From: Toxoplasma gondii ME49
Lineage: Eukaryota; Apicomplexa; Conoidasida; Eucoccidiorida; Sarcocystidae
Length of the DNA: 64,000 nt
NCBI RefSeq assembly: GCF_000006565.2
Contig: NC_031479.1
Location: forward strand, 4,428,289-4,492,288
Direction: 5' to 3'
How positions within the stretch are numbered: the first letter of the stretch is position 1; every line of letters starts with the position of its first letter. Shown here one piece after another: positions 25,558 through 37,503 of this stretch. The position numbers and the translations under genes were made by a program. The notes beneath the pieces are model-generated. The model was not told the DNA's origin, ran no database searches, and saw only the letters and a program-made list of their open reading frames with translations.

Positions 25558-26054
25558 GTTTCTGCAACTGTCTTGCAAGACAACGGTGTGCTGTAGCAGA
25601 TCTCTCCCCACAAAGCCAAACCGTCCCTCTCTTTGCAGCATCGCACGGTCGACACCGAACAAGGCATTGACTTGTGTCTCTCTCTAAAAGAGCATAAGAA
25701 AGTAAACAAACGGAACTGTCGGCAGCCACGGAAAAGTTGGACTGCGTCGACTGTCTTGGTTTTCTCTCTGGAATTGAAGCTAACTTGAAAATCGGAGGTG
25801 TCTTCAGTTTCGGAGACTAAAAATTCCAGAAGGCCTCTAAAGCGTTCGAACAAAGCGTGGTTTTCTTCAGCGACGGTTTCTGCCGTTTCCTATCATAAGC
25901 AGGGAACACAAGAGATTTCTTAAAGAGAAGTTCTCTGATTCGTCCTTCCTCTCGTGGTACAGATGTTTTACAAATATCGCAAGACGAAAAGGAGAGAAAT
26001 GAACAACTCACGCGGTTGTCCGGGATTCCAAACCGACAACGCGATTGACAATAC
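25558..26054 (-). CDS. Unrecognised spliced gene, internal fragment
   Basis: I do not recognise the family. Three exons fit in one frame with matching phases: 26054-26012 (VLSIALSVWNPGQP, phase 0 to 1), 25879-25785 (TVAEENHALFERFRGLLEFL and onward, phase 1 to 0) and 25683-25558 (ETQVNALFGVDRAMLQREGR, then FGFVGRDLLQHTVVLQD, phase 0 to 0). Donors are GTGAGT, GTTAGC and GTGAGT. The residue mix is balanced and unlike the surrounding low complexity, which is why I read it as protein. Both ends are missing; upstream exons probably lie at 26060-26250. Only a fragment is claimed. Confidence 0.45.
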
Positions 26055-28254
26055 CTGAGACATTTCCACAGCACTGAAGATCGACATCTTCAGCTGCTCT
26101 ACTCATTTCATGGCGTCGTCGGTATACGATGACGTGGAACTGCTTCCCCTGTTTCATAACTGGAGATTTATTCAGTCTCGCACATAACAGAAGAAATTCC
26201 AACAGAACGATGCGGTTTTCGAGTTCCGAGCAATTTATATGAGGAGCGAATTTCCGGCTCTCACTTCTTGTAACGTGGAGTCTGTCCTTCTGCGCCGTTC
26301 GCATGCCCACACAAGCAGATTTGTGTACGACTTCCGTCCTTCGATATACTCCTTCCGCCGTAAAAGAAAGAAACTCCGAGACAAAAAAGCACCCGTGGTG
26401 AAACCCAGTTGAAAATGGACGGAACTCTCTCACAGAAAAAAGAATTTTCCTGTAGCCACCTACAGATGCAAGCATGTCTCGAAATCTTTATAAGATAGTC
26501 GTGTAGAGATAGAGAGGTATCTATACTTCTATTTATCCCCCTATAGATGTGCGTATATCTCAAATACAAACATATATATATATATATATATATATAGATA
26601 TATTCTGACTCCATATAGATACATTTTTCTTTATACGTTTTTTTGACCCAGTCCAACGTCTTCTAACTAAAGCAAAGAGGCGCGTGGGGAGAGACATTCT
26701 TCCGTCTCCACAGTTTTTTCTACTCTTTTCCTTCTCTACACGCAGTCAACTCATCCAACGTTCCCTCCTCCCGTATACATGGAGGGCGACGCCATACTTT
26801 TTTTCTAGATGAGTAAATTGTAGATCCTGAAAGACTGGCTCGTTTGTCTAGCAGGCTTTTTCTTGAACAAGCATTCTTGTCAGGAAAGAGACGAGAGAAA
26901 ACTCTACAAAAACCTATCCACCCGTGGTAGCCCTTGCCCCCCCGTGAGATGCATGTGCATGGGGACGCCGGGCGACTCGATGATCCTCGTTTTTTCCGAG
27001 CGTTTCCTGACTCGTTTACCGACTGGAATTGGGCCTTCTCCTCTGTGCTTCCCTTGTCCTTTGCCTTTTGACTTTTACGCAGAGAGAACGAGATTTTCGT
27101 CTCGCCGAAACTGACCTTCCTTCTCACCTACTTCTTCTATCCGCAGCAGCTCTGGATGCCCAGAGCTAGCCACCGAGGAATCGTGGGGGCGGGGGGTCGG
27201 TTGCCCGGAGTCACTTTTCTCATGGTTCCTTTCCTACTTTTCTTCTGTTGCCGTCTGTCCTTCTTCGACTTTTGCCAAGCAAATGACGTTAGTTCTCTCG
27301 CTGCACATTTGCTCCAGAGAACATGTACCGTTTCTCGCCGAACGACGCGCACCCTCTGTGATCCTGAGATATACGCTGGACATCGAGCTGTCAAAACAAC
27401 GCCCGTTTCTCTCTGTCTCCTTCTTCTGTCTTCCTTGTCCTTTCTGTCGCCTCTGACTTGCTCCACTCTCTCCTTATACGTTCCTTTCCTTGACTCCTTG
27501 CTCGACCTCTTCGACGTCGTCTTCTCGTTTCCCTCTTCCGATGTACATTCTGCTCGTTCCGCTGCTGCCTGTCCATCTCCCCTTTCCTCTCCGGGTTTCC
27601 TGCGTTCCGCTCCTCAGAGGCTCGGCGCTCGTCTCGCCTCTCGGTGGGTCGGAGAGAAGCAGGGCGTTCGCAAAGGCGCAGCGCAGCAGTGAGACTGCAG
27701 AGACAGAACAGACGAGAGTAGAGACAGAGCAGTGAGAGAAGAAAGACGCGCGAGGAAGGCGGTATTCGAGGGAGAGAAGAGACGGAACGGGAGAGCAGGA
27801 CGAGAAGGTTGCTGAAGCCCAGAAGAGAAGACTGAAAAGGGAGACGCGAGAACAAGGAACGTTTTTCCTTGCCATATCTTCTCCAGACTTCTTGCACCAG
27901 CAAAGTTGTCAATACCCTCAATACAAGTTGGCTACACCACTTCAGCAGGCTTTCCTCGTTTTGGTCTTCAGAGAGCCGGTTCCGTCTGTGGGGTCGCCTT
28001 TCTCCGGTCGTCTTCGCTGGCTTTTATTGTTTCGTGTCTCCCCTCTTCTTCGGTTCCCCCAGGAACGAGCGACTGACGGATTTCCTTCGTTTTCCGCGTC
28101 CCTTCCTCCCGTTTCTTTTCTCGCGCTCTCGCCTTCTCGACTCTCTCTCCTTTCCTCCCGTTGATTCCTTCTTGCTCCTGCGCAGGCCTCGCTTGCGCTC
28201 TACTTCCAGCCGCGCGTGGACCTCTCGCGTCGGCTTCTCTTATTCAGAACCTCC
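26055..28254. other. No supportable gene; (TA)n tract and pyrimidine-rich sequence
   Basis: Contains a TA run at 26573-26600 and T/C-rich sequence. The last part (27900-28250) is probably the leader of the PLC-like gene. A possible acceptor at about 28183 would extend that gene upstream in frame with ASLALYFQPRVDLSRRLLLF, so a first exon may be hidden here. Confidence 0.45.
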
Positions 28255-31200
28255 ATGGAGACAGCAGAGCGACGAGGAGACAGAGTCTCACCGACAGGCG
28301 GCTTTGCTCTGTCTTCCTGTGATGTTCGAGAGGAGGCGGGCAGTGGCGAGTTCCCAAGAGAGAAGAGAGTAGTAAAAGAGAGACGCGTTACAAAGACAGA
28401 GGAAGCCACAAATCAGTCTCCGCCTTCGCCCTCGTCCAGTCCCTCTGACCGTCGCTCGTCTCTTTCTTCTCGCTCATCGTTCTCTTCTCTGCAGTCGTCT
28501 CATCTCACGGCTTTCTCTTCCTCTGGCTCTCCTCTATCACCTTCTCTCTCTCCGTCTTCTCTCTCTCCTTCTCTCTCTCCTTCTCTCTCTCCTTCTGCTC
28601 TCTCTCCTCCTCTCTCTCCGTCTTCGCTCTCTTCGCCTCTCTCTTCTCCTCCCGTAGCCTCACCCACAGACTCTGAGAGCTACGAAAGGCAAAACGCAGC
28701 TAGCACGCTTGACGAAGAAAGAGACAAAGACCGCGAGACGAACAACAAACAAGCAGAGGCGCAAGGCGAAGAGGGCGAACGCGACAAAGGAAAACAAAGG
28801 GGACAGAAAGAAGACCGACAAGAAGAGGAAGAAGAGGAAGAAAAGGAGCGTGGATCGTCCGATTCGTCCGGCGTGAGGCTATCTTCAGATCTGTCTCGTA
28901 GCTCTGGGGTCGTCGATTCAAACGCTCCTCGTCTTCCAGGGTGCGTCCTCCTGCGGGAAGGAGGCTCAGAAGAAGATTTCTCTGCCAAGAGACTGGAGGA
29001 AGAAGCGCAAGACAGAAAGCAAGAAAGGCGGCAGTCAGAGAGAGTCGAATGGACAGCAGAGCTCTCTCACGACTCCACACGGAGCAGATCTTTAAGTTGG
29101 ATCGTCCGTCCCCCAATGCATTTACCTTCGGAGACCCGCGAACCTGTTTCCAGGTTTCCTCTCATCACCTATCGCGGCACTGATTCTGCGACACAAAAAC
29201 TCATCGAAGAAAAACTTGCTGCTCTCTCACGTGCTCCGTCCTCCTACCATCATCTCCCCTCTTCTTCCTCTCTTTCTTCTTCTTTTTCTTCCTCTCTTTC
29301 TTCTTCTTTTTCTTCATCTTCTTCTTCCTCTTCTTCTTCCTCTCTTTCTTCCTCTTCTTCTTCCTCTCTTTCTGCCTCCTCTCAGGCAGAGCCGCGCAGC
29401 CTGGCTGTCGGGATCGGCCGAGAACAGGAGAGGCTCCTGAACGCTAAGTTTGCGCGCGAGGGTGAGGCGTCATCGTGGTCTCTGCTGCCGTTTGGAGACC
29501 TCGCGTCCTACGTTTTCCGGTCTCTCGTTGCGGGGGACCGTCCAGAAGGACCTTCCCAGACGACCGTCGAGTCGCTGTCAGAGGCTCTGAGTCCCGAAGA
29601 AGCTTTGGAAGAGGCAAACGCGGGAGGTAGGTGCTGAGGAAGAAATCGAGAAAACAGAAAAAAACATATAAGACAGGATAGGGGAGATGAAGGACAACGC
29701 AAAAAGGGCCAACTGTGGGTATAGGCGTCTATGAAATCAACAAAGGAGATCTTCAAATCACGCAAAATCTCAAACGTGGAGGTGATCGTAAACAAACCTC
29801 TATATACACTCAGGCATTCACACAAATGCATGGAGACACATACATATACATACATGTATATAGGCACTGTCTTGTATGCATGCATGTTAGTATATATATA
29901 TATATATATATATATATCTGTATCTGTATCTATTTGTTTTATGTGGAGTTTCTCGTGCGGTAGGAGGTGTAGGGATCGAACGATGCTGATGTTTTGATTA
30001 GGTGGAAATGCGGGTGTATCGGTTTCGGTGAGTATCTGCATTTCACCGTGTGTCTCCCCTAGAGTTTGGGATGTGAGAAGGCAGAGGTAGGATTTGTTCG
30101 TCCCTGCGTCTATTGCGATGCTCGCGTTGTATGTGGACTCCTTTTCAACCACGCTTGTCGCGAGAACTGCACTCGAGCATGGACGCAGAGAAAACAATCG
30201 TAAACGATGGAAACTGTTTTTGCAAGACCAGATCAAACAAGAGAACGCGGTGTGCCTGGAGGCGCACAGAGACAGATGGGTCTCTCGATTCAGAAGCGAG
30301 AGAAAGAAAAAAGAGCACGTAGCAGGTCTGATCTCTCTCCCGTGTCTTCGGTGTGTCTTGCGCATCGTCGATGGCTACATACGGAGGCGTTTGAGCTTTT
30401 TCACTGCTTCGCCTTTGTCGTTCGGCGGCTTTTTGACCTTGTTCGACTCTTCTCCTTGGAGGCATGAATGCCGCTCTGCTTTGTCACGAGCCTCTTGGCT
30501 CCTCTCCCTCTTTTTCAGCTTCCTCATGCTCTCGTTGCTCACAGACTGCCTGCTGGAGTTTCTCTCATCGCCTGTCCTGGAGTGCTTTGTGTTCACCATT
30601 GTGTGCAGAGACTGTGCCTGCAGAGGCGACCAGCAGTTCAGACAGCGGACTGTTTTCTTCCTCGAGTGAGGACGACTTGCCAGTTGTGTCTTCTCTCTCC
30701 TCGCAGCGGCGCCTCCGCTCTCTCCGTTCCTTCCGCGACCTGTCGACCAAAGAGGGCGCCTCTGCGGTCAGGAGACACGCGTCTGAACGCGCTCGTGTCT
30801 GCAGCTCTCGGCGTTCCTCTTCTGTCTCTGACGAAGGTTTCTCGCAGTCGCTCGACCTCCCAGAGGGCTTCGAGCGGCGCGCGAAAGTCGAGACAGATTC
30901 CGTCGGAGACAGAGGAGCTGCTGGGAGATCTCCGGATCCACGCACAGCGCCCCAGACGGGGGTCCAGACGATCACGCCATCCCCTCCGGAAGCGAGGAAG
31001 GACGCGTCCGCAGACGCGCGAGACTTCGCTGGGAATGCCGAGGGAGAGACGTTCGACAGCGGAGAGCTTCGCAAGAACGGCGACCCGTCCTCCTTCTCGA
31101 CGGAAAAGGGATCTCTGTCGCATCCTCACCGCGTACCTTCGAGCCTGGCTTCCTCGTCGCAGATGCCGTGCGGTGGTGCTCGCTTCTCGTCGGTCTCTTC

Positions 31201-34200
31201 GTATCGCTTGCCTCCTGCAGACGGGCGCGAGGCGCCACCCACCTCAGCGCATCCATCTCGCCTGTCGCGTCTGAACTCCTCCAGAGAGTCGGAGGGCGTC
31301 GCTGAGAACTGGCGCTTCCGCAAGTCGCAGACGATGCTCCTCGCGTCCAAGTGGAGACGACGCGCGCATGCTGCCGCCGTCGCCGCAGAGAAGGCGAGAG
31401 TCGCCTCTGCGTCCGTTCCCTCAGAGAAGAACGACGAGGGTGGGCGGAAGAAGAAGCCCGGGAAGGCGGAGGAGAAAGCGAGAGGCAAAGAGACGCTCTC
31501 TGCAGAAGAACTCGCTCTCAGAAACTGCGCAATCGTCTCCCGAGTCGCGGCGGCGGAGGCGGTCAAAGCCGCCGAGGAGGCGGCAGAAAAGAGCGTACGG
31601 GCGGCCTTGGTCGAAGCTGCTCTCAAGTTTCGAGTATCACGCGTAACCCTTCAAGACTGGATGAAAAGTCCTGGAATTCAACAGAAACGAATTTGGGACA
31701 TCATCTTCCCAGGTGCGACAAGCGCCGTTGGTGAACAAAGGGGTCCACGGAATCGAAAATGAAAAAACATTTCTCCATGTCGAGAAAGCGAAACGAAAGT
31801 GTCGCGCTTCTTCTCCTTCGGCGCATCTGAGGTTTGCGGGGATTCGAGAGGACGCCGAGACACCTTGGTAGCCGTCAGCGGATCGCCTTCGTCTCTGTAC
31901 CGCGTCTCACACTCGCTTTTCCTTTCTCTGTCTGGCTTGTGTCTTTCTCATCTCTCTCTTTGCTCTTCTCTGTTTCTCCTTTCGCTCTCGCCTGGAGCTG
32001 GGGTGACTTCCTCGCGTTCGTCGTCGTTTACCGGCTCTGGTCAGCAGCCTCGGGACCTGCCTCGAACTGTGTGGTTTTGCCCTTTGTTGGTGATAAACGA
32101 GCCAAGAGCGTTCGTGAGAGTTGTCTCATAACTCCTGGCATCACAGTGACTCCTGGGGCTTACAGACGCTTTGTTCTTTGTTTTCTCGCTTCAGCGACAC
32201 ACAACAGTGCCTCTTGGAAGGTCGAAGAGACGACGATGAAGCAGCCGATGCTCCTCTCCATGATCAAGAACTGGGTCACTTGTCAGGTATACGCTTGTCT
32301 GTCGAGTTCTCTGTTTTCGCTTTCATTTCTCACGTTCCCGGGTGTGTTTTCCTCTCTTTATCGAGGCCGTCTTTTGTGTGTGCGGTGTCTTTACACGATC
32401 CGCCTACCGTTTTTTTGACGACCCGTTCCCTTTCTTCTGTCTCCTGTCTTCGCTCCGGTCTTTGTTTGTCTCCATTGTCTCTTCTCTCCGTTGTACTGGC
32501 TCTGTTCTCTCTTCTGCTGTGGCTCGTGTGTCCTGTGAACCTTTTCGCTTCAGTTTAACCGTTTGACCCTTCCCTTGCACTCTTCCTCCCCCTCTTTCTT
32601 GTCTTCTTCTTTCCCCTCCTCGCTGTTTCTCTCCGAGTCTCTCTGTCTTTTTTCTCTTCTCGCTTCTCCCAGCATGTCAACATCACCGAGCAGCTGTCTC
32701 GCGGCATTCGCTGGCTTGATCTCCGTGTTTGTAAGCTGGGCGACGCTTCTTTCGATCAAGATTCTTCGCAAGCTTCTCGCAAGAAAGGAGACAAGGGTAA
32801 GCTACGAGGCAAATCGTCTACTCCAGGGTACAGGGAAACGAGGCGAACGCGAAAGCTCCTGAGACCCGGCTGGCTCACACTCGCCACTGCATTGACGGTT
32901 GTCCTGCGTGCAGACAGAACTGGCGCTGTTCCCTCCAAACTGCATTTGCTGCGTCTCTCGTGTTTCTCACAGTCCCGATTTTCCCGCTGCGCGTTTTTCT
33001 TTCCAGAGTGCAGCGAAGGAGGCGCGAATCCTGCAACGCAGGCTTCGTCGGCCGGTGGATGGAAGGTGCCTGCGGACAAGAGGAAACAATGGGAGTCTTC
33101 CGAGAGGAGGTCGGCGCGCTGCGACGGCGACACAGCGGGACTCGAGAGGGGAAAGGAAGAGCGAAAGAAAGCGACAAATGACAGAGGCAAACAGATGAAC
33201 GAACAGGAGAAGAAACGCGCCGCTCTCCTCCTCGGTCTAGGCTCCTTGCGAGCTATCCCGTACTGCGCCCATGGCGGTGTATGTACAGTGCCCTTGGTGA
33301 GGTCGAACGCCTGGGCGAAAATGCAGGGGGGGTTCGAGTTTGAAACTCAGTTTGGTCGCGTTTTCGTCGCCTTTTCCCCAGCTAGCTTTTCGCTGTTTTG
33401 CGTTGCGTTTTTTCTGTTTGATCTCGCTGGTGTCTCTCTGGGGAACACCCTCGAGCTCGTCTTCAATCTCGCGAGGTCGAACTGTAGATTTAACATGTTT
33501 CTGGCGCTTATCTCTCTTTTCGTCGCGATCTCGCCTTCACCTCGCTCGAGCGGCTCTCTCTTCTCTCTTGTGCGTTCGTCTTTCTTTCTACTTCTCTCAA
33601 GCACTGTTGCGCCCATTTCACTCGTTCTCTCTCGCGGCCTGTGCCGTGTCCTGTTTCTCGTTCTTGCCTGCGTTTTTGTTTGAAGTTTTCGCCTGGAGCC
33701 TGTCTGCTGCGTCGTGCGACGCCCCTCACTTCTCGGATGTTCCTTCTCGTGAATCGTTCCTGTTATCCACTGTCCTGCCCCTCTTCAGCTGCCAGTCCTG
33801 TGCGAGATTCGCGAGTTTCTCGACTCACACCCGTCAGAAATTATCATCCTCAGCCTCGTCGCAGACCACGGCGTCTGTCAAGGAACATTCTGCGACACGA
33901 GGCCCCTGCATGCAGGGGAAGTGGACTTCTACCTCGGAAAAATTCTCGGCGACTTCCTCGGACCCAGACTCGGCAAAGACACCACACTCGAGCAACTCCT
34001 AAGGCGGTAGGTGACACAGCGTGGACTCCCGAGAGCACGCAGAGGAACACCGAGGCCGAGGCCGACAACGATGGAGAGAGTCTGTCAGACTGGCAGAGAA
34101 GAGGAAGAACGAAAAAAGGGGGGCGAGAGAGAGAAAGAGCAAGGGAAAAGATTGATGCCTCATCAACTGGAGAAACTGTTTGCCAGCCTCAGCTCCTTTC

Positions 34201-37200
34201 ACACTTCTTGGCTGGCAGAGTTAAAAGAAGCGACGGTGGAGGCTGTACCTCACCTGTTTGCTTTCGAATCCAGACGGAAACTGTGCTTCTTCGCAGTGGC
34301 TTTTGGATCGTTTAGAATCCGGAATCTACAGTCTCTTTCCCTTTACCTCCGTGACTCTCACTCGATCTCTCAGTCGCTATCTCTCTCTCAGCCTCTATCT
34401 CTTTGTCGCTATCTCTCTTCCATTCTCCGACTTTCTCTCTATCTCTCACTCGTTCTATGTCTTGTTCTGTCATTCTCTCTCTTCCTCATTTTCCTCCCTC
34501 ATGTTCTGTTTCTCTCATTGTCGATCTTTTTCTGATTCTCGACCCTTTTCTCATCCTCGGTCCCCTTGTCATTCTCTGTCTCCTTCTCATTCTCTCTGTG
34601 GATATATGTCTCTTTTTTCGTCAGAAACCAGCGCGTGATTTACTTCTGGAGTCACGAAGAGCGTTGCCTGCCCCCGTTCGATCTTTGTCTCTTCTGTCGG
34701 AGTTCGTTCTCGCCTGCGCTCCCCACGGCTTCGGCTTCTCCCTCGCAGTCGCGCTTTGCCTCTCGGTGCGTGGAGGCCACTGGCCTGCTCGTCCAGGCGC
34801 GAAGAGAGAAGGAGCAAGAAGGTCGAAGTGACGGCGGCGCCTGTACCTGCGAGAGAGGCCGACTCCAGGCATGGCTCCGGAAGGCGCATATGGTTCGTCT
34901 TTTCTTTCGTTTCGAGAGTTGCTTTCCTTTGTGCGTTGCAGTCACGAGAGTCCGACAGACTGACAGACCAGCGCTCCCCGACAGTCGCACGTCGCCGCCT
35001 TTCCACGCTACTTGAGGCGGCTGACAGTGTGGAGTTCAGGTTGCTGCGAAGCCTCGTTATTCCCCACTGCTTGTGTTCGGCATGTTTCCTTCACAAACCG
35101 TGTTTCCCTTTCCTCCGCACTGCGTTTGAAAATCTCTCTGTCGATCTACGTTGGTCCTCGCGAAAGACAGAGCTGGTGCTCCTCGCGGCAAGTGCGTCTG
35201 TATCTCGGGCCTTCGCTGCCCAGCGGCATCCGTCTCTGTTTTTTTTGGCAGGTCTGTGTGCGTCTTCCACTCTGCTTCGGTCTCGTCTCCCCGAAACATT
35301 TAGCATTTACGTATTCAGTGGAGACAGGCGTGTCGGTCTTGTTTTTTTTTGTTTTCTCTTCCTTCCTGTTGTCTCCTTTGCTGGATGTCCCGCGTTGGTT
35401 TTGTTCGTCTTTCCCATCTTCGTGTCTCTTGGGCTGGGTCTCCTTTCCGCCTCGTCTCTGCGTCTTTTTCTCTCCGTTTCACCTTGCGTTGCGGCCTTTC
35501 TCTCTGCATGCAGCTCTTCAGCACGGAGCCGCTGCCAGGCGAGGCGCCCGACGACCGACAGGCGGCGCTGCGGAGCGTCTGTCGCACTCTTCGCGCCGGG
35601 GGGAGTGAGTTGTTTCGATTTCGCGCAGAGGAGGAATTGGAAAAAGGGAGGCAGACGGAAACGAAACTGGGGGAGAAGCGAGGGAGAAAGCGGAGGGACT
35701 CGAGGCGCAGAACGGCTAGACACAAAGGGATAGAGAGTTGCAGGGAGAGAACTGGAGAGAACGAATCAGACAGAGAGAAGGGAGAGACCGAGAAGAAGTG
35801 ATGGCGAGACAACTGGAGAGAAAGAGAAAAGGGAAGGAGAACAAGCGCCAGCCACGTGACGAGAAAAGAAGGAACACAGAGAAAAGAGACACGAAGAAGA
35901 GTAAGCAGGAGAGAAAAACCCGAGTGAGTGAAGGAAATCCATGGAAGCTCGACAACGAGAAGGAATGAACGAAAAGGAGAATGGACACCGCCAATATCGG
36001 TGTCCCGTCTTTTGGTATCTCGACTTCACGAGCTGGGAAGCACCAGACAAATCCGCTGTTGACATGTTTTCTGTTTCCTACCTTCTCGAGCGTACACCTT
36101 TCCTCTCTGTCGTTTCTCAGATTCTCAAGCATCTCAGCACCACGGTTCCCACTCTGCCTCGCCTCAGCCGAGCCCACGAACAACGCATGTGGCGCCCCAG
36201 ACGGGCCTGCATGTGCCGGCGTCGCTAGCTGTCCCCGCGTCTCCGTCTCGGCCAGAGACGCTGTTTCTTTCTCCGGAGAAGTCTCCCACCTCAGAGTTTC
36301 TGTCTCCCTCACTCACGCTTTCTCCAGACGAGAGAGGCCTCTCGCGAGCGTCTTCGCGTCCCCGCGTGTCGCCTTCTGCCCTGAGTTACTCTCGTTCGCC
36401 CTTCCACGCGGGGAAGACGGTTCTGCTCAAAAGCTGGAGAGACACCCGGGCAGCGAAACCTGAAATTCTTATCACGCATCTCGACGCCTGGCTTCAGGAG
36501 CGTAAACAAGAAGCGACAAAAGAGAGAGAATACGAGAGACGAGGAAACAAGCCTTACGTGTTCAAGATGCTCTGTGGTAGGCTGGGGAGGTCGCCTGGTG
36601 GTTTTCGACTTCTCGTCTCTTGGACTCTTTCAGAGTTGTGGCAAGACTCTCTCTGTGACGGTGTTTGCTTGAGTCGAAAGTGAAACGGTTCATCATGGAG
36701 ATCGGAGGTAGCTGATGTGCTCAAAGTTCAGCGCGGATATCTTCAACTCAGTTCACCACATTTCAAACAGGGAACTCGGTCTCCGTAGTGTACTTCTGGC
36801 TGGTCCTCCAGTGCCGAGTTTTCTGCGGCTACAATTTCGCTTCGACAGGCGTTTCAGCAGGCGTCCGCGGCAAGCTGTGTCTCTGTTCTCTTTCTGTGTG
36901 TTATTCTGGGTGTGGTTTTCACTTCATTTCTCCTCTGCATGCGTGTCGTCAGGAGAAGTCACGGCTCCAGATTCCCTCGGACTTCACGTGGTTTTGTACT
37001 GGACGAAGGAGGCGCAGTCGGCGTTGCGGAGTCTTCCGCACGGCATCAAGACGAGCGCAAAGACAACGAATCGCCTGCTGCTCCGTTTTCTGGCCGAGCA
37101 GAACGTGGTAACTCGCGAATTGAGAGACGCGAGACTCCACCACCTTGAGAAGGCCCTCCGACGCGCAAAACGCAGGCGAGAGCGCGACCGTCACGAAACC

Positions 37201-37503
37201 AGAGAGGGAGCGACTCCTGAGAGTAACGATTACGACTTGAGTGAAGCAGAAGAGAAACAAGCAATTTTGAGACAGCTGGAAGATCGAGACGGGCTCGGCG
37301 AGGTCAAGGGCCTCCACGTGCTCAACGGCATTTCTCACGACTTTGTTAACCGGCACCTGACAGAGTTCATTGTGCAGCTGAATCTGGAGAAACTGCATTC
37401 GAGTCCGTGTTCCGTCGCGGCTTCGCCGACGGCAGCGGCTTCTTCTTCTCAGGTGTCATGCGCTTCTCAGTCTCTCTTCGCGTCTCCCTTCCGCCCCGTG
37501 TGA
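28255..37503 (+). CDS. PI-PLC X-domain protein (PLCXD-like) with long disordered N-terminus
   Basis: Predicted phosphodiesterase fold acting on phosphoinositide-type lipids. Exons 28255-29626, 30609-31712, 32195-32286, 32673-32796, 33007-33296, 33789-34006, 34625-34892, 35514-35604, 36121-36576, 36953-37503 total 4566 bases, 1521 residues, all phases consistent. Residues 1 to about 770 are Ser/Glu/Arg-rich. The catalytic core follows: IFPGATHNSASW (first catalytic His, codon split by an intron), LLSMIKNWVTCQ, EQLSRGIRWLDLRV, IPYCAHGGVCTVPL (second His), EIREFLDSHPSEIIILSL, NQRVIYFWSH, and KMLCGEVTAPDSL, the pattern of PLCXD proteins. I see no Y, PH or C2 domain, so it is not the canonical delta-type enzyme. 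The C-terminal 120 residues are Arg/Glu-rich and probably helical. A start further upstream is possible. Substrate and location are inferred. Confidence 0.87.
28551..28650 (+). repeat. (TCTCTC-TTCTC)n pyrimidine tract in coding sequence
   Basis: Repeats of tctctctccttctc encode a Ser-Pro-Ser-Leu run (SLSPSLSPS) in exon 1 of the PLC-like gene. The remaining long frame shows it is tolerated as disordered protein. Confidence 0.85.
29256..29373 (+). repeat. Poly-Ser codon run (TCTTCT)n
   Basis: TCT/TTC-rich tract coding a nearly pure serine stretch broken by Leu and Phe, in exon 1 of the PLC-like gene. Confidence 0.9.
29889..29916. repeat. (TA)n microsatellite
   Basis: TA run just after a TGCATGCATG palindrome, in intron 1 of the PLC-like gene. 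No comparable TA run occurs again before about 49.5 kb. Confidence 0.93.

Noticed and set aside
25109..25687. A 192-codon plus-strand frame with a nuclear-localisation-like PKRKK
   Set aside because: The opposite strand gives exons with matched phases and better residue balance at the same place, so this is probably a shadow.
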